DNA of 55,030 nt, from contig NZ_FOGI01000011.1 of NCBI RefSeq assembly GCF_900111175.1, positions 1 to 55,030 of the forward strand, given 5' to 3'. This stretch comes from Actinokineospora terrae. Its GTDB lineage: Bacteria; Actinomycetota; Actinomycetes; Mycobacteriales; Pseudonocardiaceae. A program made the position numbers and the translations under genes. The notes below the pieces were generated by a model. It saw nothing but the letters and a program-made list of their open reading frames with translations, was not told the DNA's origin and did no database searches. Positions 16,752 to 23,478 of this stretch are shown here, in pieces; position 1 is the first letter of the stretch; each line of letters opens with the position of its first letter.

Positions 16752-16784
16752 TGGCAGCGGTGATCTGATGGCAGCGGTGATCTG
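16741..16784 (+). repeat. 17-bp tandem duplication creating a 5-codon mini-ORF
   Basis: Unit ATGGCAGCGGTGATCTG occurs at 16751-16767 and 16768-16784, with the last 10 bases of another copy at 16741-16750. It produces TGATG at 16749-16753 (methyltransferase stop/mini-ORF start), a mini-ORF MAAVI, and a second TGATG at 16766-16770 that starts the next gene. Confidence 0.85.
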
Positions 16785-16941
16785 CTCGATGTGCGGGCGC
16801 GACCGCGGCGGCGACCCGCCGGTGGAGGCGCTGGCCTGGGTGGCCGAGCAGGACGAGCGCGGCATGACGTGGCTGTGCCCGGCGTGCGCGCGCAAGCACG
16901 TGCGCGACATCGAGGGCAAGCTGCCTGCCGACTACTGGTGA
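16768..16941 (+). CDS. 57-aa zinc-knuckle protein
   Basis: Starts MAAVICSMCGRD and contains CSMCG near residue 6-10 and CPACARKH near 37-44, a two-CxxC zinc ribbon. Short proteins like this are common in actinobacterial uvrD2/ABC1 neighbourhoods and are uncharacterised. ATG 16768 is reached by the TGATG relay described for the duplication. It ends 4 bp before the stop of the convergent ABC1 gene. Confidence 0.8.
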   Translation: MAAVICSMCGRDRGGDPPVEALAWVAEQDERGMTWLCPACARKHVRDIEGKLPADYW

Positions 16942-16945
16942 GCGC

Positions 16946-18253
16946 TCACTCCTCCTCGGCGAACCCCGGCTGCCACCGGGTGATGATCGCGCGCATGGAG
17001 AACTGGGCGTCGAGTTGGCAGAGTATGCCGGTCGCGCCCGCGGTCACCCGCTGGACCAGCAGGTACTGCGGCGGCAGGTTCAGCGACCGGCCGGTCTTGA
17101 AGTCCTGGCCGCGCAGGTCGCCGACCCGTTCGGCCTGCCGCTGCATCCAGGCCCTGGTGAAGTGGAACGTCTCCACCGAGGCGGGCTCGGCGAACGGCGC
17201 CAGGTAGGCCAGCACGTGGTCGGGGTCGAGCCGCATGCCCTCGCGGATGAAGCCCTCGTCGCGCATGAGCTCCATCAGCTCCGCCGAGCGGCCCTGCAGC
17301 GACAGCCGGGTCATCGCGCCCAGCGGCCACGGCAGGCCCTCGGGCAGCCGGGCGACCGCGCCGAAGTCGATCACGCACAGCCTGCCGTCCGGCGTGAGCA
17401 TGAAGTTGCCCGGGTGCGGGTCGGAGTGCAGCAGGCCCGCGCGGGCGGGCGAGGAGAAGTGGAACTCCGAGAGCAGCCTGCCCGCGGTGTCGCGCTCCTC
17501 GCGGGTACCGCTCCGGATGACCGCGGCCAGCGGCGTGCCGTCCACCCACTCGGTGATGGTGACCTTCGGCGCGCTCGCCACCACCCGCGGCACCAGCACC
17601 AGCGGGTCGCCCGCGAACGCCTTGGCGAAGGCGCGCTGGTTCTCCGCCTCCGCCCGGTAGTCGAGCTCCTCGACCATCCGGTCGGTCAGCTCCTGCAGCA
17701 GCGGCTTGATCTCCATGCCCGGCGCGAACGGCTGGAACAGCCTGCTGAACCGCTGCAGCTGCCGCAGGTCCGACAGCAGCGCCTCGTCCGCGCCCGGGTA
17801 CTGGACCTTGACCGCCACCGCGCGCCCGTCGTGCCACACCGCGCGGTGCACCTGGCCGATGCTCGCCGCCGCCGCGGGGGTGTCGTCGAACTCGGTGAAG
17901 CGCGCCGCCCAGCCCCGGCCCAGCTGCTGGGCCAGCACCCGGTGCATGGTCTGCGCGCTCATCGGCGGCGCCGCGGCCTGCAGCTTGGTCAGCGCCTCCC
18001 GGTACGGCTCGGCCATCTCGTCGGGCACCGCGGCCTCGAACACCGACAGCGCCTGGCCGAACTTCATCGCGCCGCCCTTGAGCTGCCCGAGCACGGCGAA
18101 CAGCTGCTCGGCGGTGCGGGCGGACAGCTCGGCGTTGACCGCCTCCGCGCTCTGCCCGGCCAGCCGCTTACCCCAGCCGCCGACGGCCCGGCCCGCGACC
18201 CCGAGCGGGATGCTGGCCAGCCGAGCGGTCCGCGCGGCGGTCTTGCGTGGCAT
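16946..18253 (-). CDS. ABC1/UbiB (AarF) family atypical kinase
   Basis: 435 residues. Characteristic features in order: the KxGQ motif MKFGQALSVF (about 64-73), the Ala-rich nucleotide loop AAAASIGQVHRA, the lysine strand AVAVKVQYPG, the catalytic HSDPHPGNFML and the metal-binding VIDFGAVARL. UbiB proteins are ATPases/kinases linked to isoprenoid-lipid metabolism; actinobacteria lack ubiquinone, so a menaquinone or envelope-lipid role is more likely. ATG 18253 has a G-rich ribosome site 8 nt upstream; GTG 18262 has none. The same gene follows whiB7/uvrD2 in mycobacteria. 18254-18424 is intergenic with nothing recognisable. Confidence 0.92.
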   Translation of the reverse strand: MPRKTAARTARLASIPLGVAGRAVGGWGKRLAGQSAEAVNAELSARTAEQLFAVLGQLKGGAMKFGQALSVFEAAVPDEMAEPYREALTKLQAAAPPMSAQTMHRVLAQQLGRGWAARFTEFDDTPAAAASIGQVHRAVWHDGRAVAVKVQYPGADEALLSDLRQLQRFSRLFQPFAPGMEIKPLLQELTDRMVEELDYRAEAENQRAFAKAFAGDPLVLVPRVVASAPKVTITEWVDGTPLAAVIRSGTREERDTAGRLLSEFHFSSPARAGLLHSDPHPGNFMLTPDGRLCVIDFGAVARLPEGLPWPLGAMTRLSLQGRSAELMELMRDEGFIREGMRLDPDHVLAYLAPFAEPASVETFHFTRAWMQRQAERVGDLRGQDFKTGRSLNLPPQYLLVQRVTAGATGILCQLDAQFSMRAIITRWQPGFAEEE

Positions 18254-18424
18254 CTCGGTCACCCCCCGATTGTCCCTTGTCCCGCGCCGCGATCGCAGGT
18301 GTTTAGCGCTCCGAATATGGGAAGACGCCTCACACCGACCGCGTCCGCCCAGCTCGGACCGCGGAACCGGACAGCGGTGCCGAATGTCCCCACCCGGGTT
18401 GTTTAGTAGCCCGATCGGGGCGGA

Positions 18425-19498
18425 CTACCCGGTCTGGCCGGGGTCGCGCGCCCGGATCAAGTGGCGGTAGGTGGGCTTGGTCGCCGCTCCGCACGGGCAG
18501 CTCGCGTGCGGCAGCCACCGCCGATGGTCGACGGTCGCGGTCAGCGGGTCGACCTCCACGGTCGCGTTCCAGGTCGCGGGCGGCCTGCCCGTCGGCTCGC
18601 GCAGCCACGACACCGCGCGCAGCACCTGCGTCACCGCCAGCCCCGCGGTGAGCTGCGTCGAGGCCAGGTCGGCCGACTGGGCCCGGCCCGCGAGCTGGGT
18701 CGCCAGCCTCGGCCAGCACGGGTCGAGGTCGGTGCGGTGCTGGTCGGCGCAGTGCAGGCAACTGCTCACCCCCGGCACCACCAGCGGGCCGACGATCCCG
18801 ACCCCGTCGCGCACCAGGACGGCCAGGTGCGGCTGCCCCTGGGCGGCCAGCGCCGACGCCGTCGCCGGGTCCGGCACCAGGGCGTCGGCCAGGACCACCA
18901 GATCGGGCCGGAACCGGGTGAACCGCCGGAGGACGACCGCGTGGTCGACGCTGCTGACCGACTCCTGCGCGGCCACCACCCGCGGCCTGCCGACGTCCTC
19001 GGCGCGGTACCCGGTGCCCACGTCCTGCGCCAGCACCGACCCCCGCGCGGACACCTGCAACCGACCGACGCCGGACGCGGCGAGCAGCCGGGCCACCGCG
19101 ATCGCGAGCCTGCCGTCGCCGTCCACCCGCACCCGCAGCCCGGCCCGGTCGCCGGGCGACGGCAGCCCCGGGCGCAGCGCCGCGGTCAGCTCGTCGGCCG
19201 CCAACCTCGGCGGCACCCGCGCCGACCTCGCCGCGTCGTCGACCAGGCCGTGCTCGACCAGATCGCGCACTAGCGCCCGCAGCATCCGCCGGTGCGGCGG
19301 GCCGACCCCGGCCACGACCTCGTCGGCCGTGCGGACACCGGTGAGCCCGGCGGCCGCCGCGGCCACCTGGTCCGGCAGGCCGCTGACCACGAGCGCCCGC
19401 CGCGGGTCGAGGCCGAGCTGGAGTTCGCCGTCGCGGCGGCGCAGCACCGCGAGACCCGGCCGCAGCCGGGGTCGTCGAGGGAGGGTCCGTTCACGCAT
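18425..19498 (-). CDS. ThiF/E1-like protein, cyclodehydratase-type (TOMM leader-binding-like), degenerate
   Basis: 357 residues. The N-terminal 90 residues look like a winged-helix peptide-binding region. Then comes a Rossmann-like segment (GRLAIAVARLLAASGVGRL) where the usual GxGxxG is replaced by DGDGR, so ATP binding may be lost. Four cysteines typical of the E1 zinc site are present: CLHC with a further Cys in LDPCW, and SCPCG near the C-terminus. Similar orphan proteins are annotated 'bacteriocin biosynthesis cyclodehydratase'. No precursor peptide or YcaO gene is visible here. ATG 19498 is used; the longer frame overlaps the divergent peptidase. The two genes share a 112-bp promoter region. 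Confidence 0.75.
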   Translation of the reverse strand: MRERTLPRRPRLRPGLAVLRRRDGELQLGLDPRRALVVSGLPDQVAAAAAGLTGVRTADEVVAGVGPPHRRMLRALVRDLVEHGLVDDAARSARVPPRLAADELTAALRPGLPSPGDRAGLRVRVDGDGRLAIAVARLLAASGVGRLQVSARGSVLAQDVGTGYRAEDVGRPRVVAAQESVSSVDHAVVLRRFTRFRPDLVVLADALVPDPATASALAAQGQPHLAVLVRDGVGIVGPLVVPGVSSCLHCADQHRTDLDPCWPRLATQLAGRAQSADLASTQLTAGLAVTQVLRAVSWLREPTGRPPATWNATVEVDPLTATVDHRRWLPHASCPCGAATKPTYRHLIRARDPGQTG

Positions 19499-19610
19499 GG
19501 GCACCAGGGTGCCCGCCTGGGCCGGATGGCGGATCGAGTTGTCCACAGGTGGAGAGTCACACCCGCCCGGTCCTCCCGCGTTGTCGGTGTTGCCCCTTAC
19601 GGTTGTCCCC

Positions 19611-20141
19611 GTGGCCGAACCCCGCGTCGAGGTGCGCCGGAGCAAACGCAGAACCCGCACCGTCACGGCGTACCGCGAAGGTGACACCGTGATCGTCCTC
19701 ATCCCGGCGAGGCTCTCCAAGAAAGAGGAGGCCCACTGGGTCCAGGAGATGCAGCGCAGGCTCCTGCGCAGCGAGACCAAGCGGCGCTCCCCGGCCCGCA
19801 CCTCCGACTCCGCCCTGCTCGAGCGCTGCGGCGAGCTGTCCGCGAGCTACTTCGGCGGCCAGTGCCTGCCCCGCTCGGTCCGCTGGGTCCCCCCGATGCG
19901 CACCCGCTGGGCGTCCTGCACCCCGGTCGACCGCACCATCCGGGTCAGCGAACGCCTCCGCGAGGTCCCCGCCTGGGTGCTCGACTACGTCCTGGTGCAC
20001 GAACTGGCCCACTTACTCGTCCCCGGCCACGGCCCCGACTTCTGGGAACTGGTGCACACCTACCCGAGGACCGAACGGGCCGTGGGCTACCTGGAGGGCC
20101 TCTCCGCCGCCGCGGGCTGGGGGATCGCCACCGAGGAGTGA
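19611..20141 (+). CDS. M48/YgjP-like zinc metallopeptidase
   Basis: 176 residues. The zinc site is VHELAHLLVPGHGPDFW: HExxH near residues 130-134, with a third His (in GHGPDFW) eleven residues from the first. Upstream RWASCTP and RVSERLREVPAWVLDYV match the DUF45/YgjP and WSS1-related families. No signal peptide, so cytoplasmic. GTG 19611 is preceded by TACGGT with a 7-nt gap (leaderless-type). The stop lies in the first unit of a 17-bp tandem array. Confidence 0.87.
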   Translation: MAEPRVEVRRSKRRTRTVTAYREGDTVIVLIPARLSKKEEAHWVQEMQRRLLRSETKRRSPARTSDSALLERCGELSASYFGGQCLPRSVRWVPPMRTRWASCTPVDRTIRVSERLREVPAWVLDYVLVHELAHLLVPGHGPDFWELVHTYPRTERAVGYLEGLSAAAGWGIATEE

Positions 20142-20205
20142 CCGCGACAACGGGGTGACTTGCAAAAACGGAGTGACCGCGACAACCGAGTGACCGCGAC
20201 AACGA
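20137..20205 (+). repeat. Four tandem 17-18 bp units spanning a stop codon
   Basis: Units at 20137, 20154, 20172 and 20189; consensus AGTGACCGCGACAACCG. The first unit contains the peptidase TGA. Units 1, 3 and 4 are nearly identical, unit 2 has diverged and is one base longer. TGA recurs in all three frames. Confidence 0.85.
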
Positions 20206-20246
20206 CGAAGGTGGCCGACCGGAAGATCCCTGGTCGACCACCTTCG
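20206..20246. terminator. Bidirectional terminator hairpin
   Basis: 15-bp stem with one mismatch (CGAAGGTGGCCGACC against its partner) and an 11-nt loop, between the convergent peptidase and DUF2342 genes. Confidence 0.75.
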
Positions 20247-20257
20247 GTGCGTTCCGG

Positions 20258-21571
20258 CTAGTCGGTCTCCCCGCCTGGCTTCTTCTCCTCGCCCGCCTCG
20301 CGCTCGGCTTCCTCGGTGCGCTCGAGCTGGGCGATCGGGTCGTCGGCCGGGCTGGAGCCCAGGCGCTGGATGAAGTCGATCGGCTCGTCCAGGTCCTCGG
20401 TGGTGGGCATGAGGTCGGGGTGCGCCCACAGGCCGTCGCGAACGTCGATGCCGTGCTGGTCGGTGACCAGGCGCCAGAGTGCGGTGGCGGCGCGCAACCT
20501 GCGCGGCCGCAGCTCCAAGCCGACCAGGGTGGCGAAGGTTTGCTCGGCCGGGCCACCGGAGGCGCGGCGGCGGCGCAGGGTCTCGCGCAGCGCGTCGGCG
20601 CCGGGCAGCCGGTCGGTGACCGCCTCGCCGACGACCAGGTCGACCCAGCCCTCGACCAGGGCGAGCAGGGTCTCCAGCCGGGTGAGCGCGGCCTGCTGCT
20701 CCGGGGTCGTCTTCGGCTCGAGCATGCCCGACTGCATGGCCTGCTCGATGGTCGCCGGGTTCGCCGGGTCGACCTGGGTCGCCAGCTCCTCCAGCGCCGA
20801 GATGTCGACCTTGATGCCGTTGGCGAACTCCTCGACCGCGCCGAGCAGCCGCTGCCGCAGCCACGGCACGTGCGCGAACAACCGCTGGTGGGCGGCCTCG
20901 CGGGCGGCGATGAAGACCATCACCTCGCTGGCCGGCCGCTCCAGGCCCTTGGTGAACTCCTCGATGTTGGCTGGCAGCAGCGCCGCGGTCGCGTCCGGGC
21001 CGAGCGGCAGCCCGATGTCGGTGACCGTCAGCACCTCCGACCCCAGCTGCGCCAGCGCGCCGCCCAGCTGCGAGCCGAAGGCCATGCCGCCCATCTGCCC
21101 GACCATCGCCAGCAGCGGACCGGCCTGCGCCTTGGCCTCGGCGGGCAGCGCCTCCACCCAGGCCCCGGCCATCCGCTTGGCCACCGGGTCGCACAGCCGC
21201 TGCCAGGTCGGCAGCGTGTGCTCGACCCAGTCGCGGGCGGTCCAGGCCTTGGTCGTGGTGGCGCCCGCGGGCAGCGTCGTCACCGGGTCCAGCCACATCT
21301 CGGCCAGGTGCACCGCGTCGGTGACCGCCGTGTGCGCCTCGGCTGGCGCGGTGAACCCGATCTGCCCGGCGAGCTTCTGCACCGCGATCTGCTTGGCGAG
21401 GTCGTAGTTGACCGGCCCGCTCGACGTGCTCGCCTGGCTCATCATCTGGCCGAGCTGGCTGAGCATCTGGCCGAGCTGGTCGAACGGGTTCTCCTGGCCG
21501 TCGCCGCCCTGCTTGCCACGGTCACGGTCGTCGGGGTTCGGCATGTTGAAGCCGAACGGGAACTCGTTCAT
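20258..21571 (-). CDS. DUF2342 family zinc-dependent metalloprotease-like protein
   Basis: 437 residues. After a flexible acidic N-terminus (1-55) the family core shows MVFIAAREAAHQRLFAHVPWL, the conserved E-A-A-H motif proposed as the zinc site, followed by a helical region and EGWVDLVVGEAV. The C-terminal tail (about 400-437) is Glu/Lys-rich. The family ('putative hydrolase/zincin') is actinobacterial and its substrate unknown. ATG 21571 gives the usual MNEFPFGF start; the open frame before it is not conserved in type. It is divergent from the PDZ protease, 79 bp apart. Confidence 0.88.
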   Translation of the reverse strand: MNEFPFGFNMPNPDDRDRGKQGGDGQENPFDQLGQMLSQLGQMMSQASTSSGPVNYDLAKQIAVQKLAGQIGFTAPAEAHTAVTDAVHLAEMWLDPVTTLPAGATTTKAWTARDWVEHTLPTWQRLCDPVAKRMAGAWVEALPAEAKAQAGPLLAMVGQMGGMAFGSQLGGALAQLGSEVLTVTDIGLPLGPDATAALLPANIEEFTKGLERPASEVMVFIAAREAAHQRLFAHVPWLRQRLLGAVEEFANGIKVDISALEELATQVDPANPATIEQAMQSGMLEPKTTPEQQAALTRLETLLALVEGWVDLVVGEAVTDRLPGADALRETLRRRRASGGPAEQTFATLVGLELRPRRLRAATALWRLVTDQHGIDVRDGLWAHPDLMPTTEDLDEPIDFIQRLGSSPADDPIAQLERTEEAEREAGEEKKPGGETD

Positions 21572-21650
21572 ACGTCCACGGTACGCGGCATCCCGGCCCC
21601 CGCGCCGTCCGGTGATCCGCCCTGGGCGAACGCACGTACCCTGTGGCGTC

Positions 21651-22754
21651 GTGAGCACCGCACCGGAGTCACCCACCCCCCAGCCGCCCGCCCCGGACGT
21701 GCCGCTCGTGCGGGCGGGCCTGACCCGGCGCGGCTGGACGATCGTGGTCAGCTCCGTGCTGACGGTCGCGCTGCTGCTGGTCGGCCTGCTGGTGCCGATC
21801 CCGTACGTCTCGCTGGGCCCCGGCCCGACCTACGACACCCTCGGTGACGTCGACGGGGTGCCGATCGTGCGGGTCGACGGTGAGAAGAGCCACGCCACCA
21901 CCGGTCAGCTGCGGATGACCACGGTGTCGGTCAACGACGAGATCAGCCTGTTCGGCGCGCTTGGCCTGTGGGTCAGCGGCCGCTACGCGGTGGCCCCCCG
22001 CGAGGACTACTTCCGGCCGGGGGAGACCGAGGAGCAGATCGAGCAGCAGAACACCAAGATGTTCCAGGACTCGCAGAGCAACGCCGAGATCGCCGCGCTG
22101 CGCCACCTCAAGTACCCGATGAAGGTCATCGCCACGGAGATCACCTCGGGCGCCCCGGCCGACAAGGTGCTCGCGCCGGGCGACCAGCTGCTGGTGGTCA
22201 ACGGCAAGAAGGTCGCCGCGGCCGCCGACGTGCGGGCCGCGCTCGCGGGCACGACACCCGGACAGGGCATCTCCATCACCTACAAGCGTGAGGGCCAGGA
22301 GAGGTCGGCCACCATCACGCTGGCGAAGGCGACCGACTTCGGCCAGGAGGACCGGCCGGAGGGCTTCATCGGCCTCGGCGCCGGGGAGCGCCCCGACGTC
22401 GCCTTCAAGACCACCATCTCGCTGCAGAACGTCGGCGGCCCCTCGGCGGGGCTGATCTTCGCGCTGGCGATCATCGACCGGCTCACCGACGAGGACCTCG
22501 CCGGTGGCGCCACCATCGCGGGCACCGGGGAGATCGACGCGGCGGGCAACGTCGGCCGCATCGGCGGCATCCCGTTCAAGATGGTCGCCGCGAAGGAGGC
22601 CGGGGTGAGCGTGTTCCTGGTCCCCGAGGGCAACTGCGCCGAGGCCAAGGACAACGCGCCGGAGGGGCTGCGCCTGGTGAAGGTGTCCACCCTGGACGGC
22701 GCGGTGCAGGCCCTGCAGGACATCAAGGCGGGCCGCCCGGTGCCCGGCTGCTAG
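21651..22754 (+). CDS. PDZ-domain Lon-like (S16) membrane-anchored protease
   Basis: 367 residues. An N-terminal membrane anchor (about 26-48, TIVVSSVLTVALLLVGLLV) is followed by a PDZ domain (about 150-235, with KVLAPGDQLLVVNGKKV) and a Lon-type Ser-Lys protease domain: Ser in NVGGPSAGLIFALAI and Lys in GIPFKMVAAKEAG. The protease domain would lie outside the membrane. GTG 21651 is preceded by TACCCT with an 8-nt gap. Orthologue of the mycobacterial gene next to UPF0182 (Rv3194c type). Its TAG shares CTAG with the stop of the convergent PPA1309 gene. Confidence 0.92.
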   Translation: MSTAPESPTPQPPAPDVPLVRAGLTRRGWTIVVSSVLTVALLLVGLLVPIPYVSLGPGPTYDTLGDVDGVPIVRVDGEKSHATTGQLRMTTVSVNDEISLFGALGLWVSGRYAVAPREDYFRPGETEEQIEQQNTKMFQDSQSNAEIAALRHLKYPMKVIATEITSGAPADKVLAPGDQLLVVNGKKVAAAADVRAALAGTTPGQGISITYKREGQERSATITLAKATDFGQEDRPEGFIGLGAGERPDVAFKTTISLQNVGGPSAGLIFALAIIDRLTDEDLAGGATIAGTGEIDAAGNVGRIGGIPFKMVAAKEAGVSVFLVPEGNCAEAKDNAPEGLRLVKVSTLDGAVQALQDIKAGRPVPGC

Positions 22755-23287
22755 CGGAAGGTGTCCAGCAGCGCCGTGGTGAGGTTCTGCGCGAGGCCGG
22801 GGTGCTCGACGATCTCGTCGACGCCCTCGCCGTCCGCGCCATCGGCACCGCCGCTCGACCGCAGCCGCAGCACGCACGCCACCGTCCCGTCCCGCAACAC
22901 CGCGGCCACCAGCCGGGCCTCGCGCGCGGCCGGGTGGTCCACCGCGGCGGCGGACACGGTGTCCGTGTCGGCGTCCGGCAGTTCGGCCTCCGCCTCCGGC
23001 GGCAGCATGACGATCTCCTGCGCCAGCGCGCACCCCACGACCGCGTCCGGCCACAGGATCGTGCCGAGCGCGACGCCGAGGTCACCATCGGGCAGCGCCT
23101 CTTGCGCTACCGGCGTCAACGCGGCGTCGGGGTCGACCTGGCCGACCAGGTCCGGCTCCTCGCGCAGCAGGTGCGCGGTCGGCACCAGCGCGAACAGTTG
23201 CGGCGGCTGGTCCCAACCGCCGGTCGCGACGAACTCCTCGACCTCGCGGGCCGCGGTCGGCAGGTCCTTGGTGCTCACGCGGGACAT
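22751..23287 (-). CDS. PPA1309 family protein
   Basis: 178 residues, acidic and soluble. The segments WDQPPQLFALVPTAHLL and DLGVALGTILWPDAVVGCAL fit the actinobacterial PPA1309 family, whose function is unknown. The start is MSRVSTKDLP at 23287; the GTG three codons in is possible. It is divergent from UPF0182 and convergent with the PDZ protease, as in related genomes. Confidence 0.75.
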   Translation of the reverse strand: MSRVSTKDLPTAAREVEEFVATGGWDQPPQLFALVPTAHLLREEPDLVGQVDPDAALTPVAQEALPDGDLGVALGTILWPDAVVGCALAQEIVMLPPEAEAELPDADTDTVSAAAVDHPAAREARLVAAVLRDGTVACVLRLRSSGGADGADGEGVDEIVEHPGLAQNLTTALLDTFR

Positions 23288-23478
23288 GGTCGCAGGGGCA
23301 CCGGAGCAGGCGACCACGCACCCCGCCGGTCCACGAGTAGTCCACAACCCGCCGGGTTATCCACACATTTCGGACACCCGCGCGGGAACCCGGACCGGCC
23401 CTAATAGAGTTGAACAACCAGGACGGCCCAGCTCGTCCGTGGTGAACGTCGAAAGCCAGCGAACCTGGAGCGTGCCCA

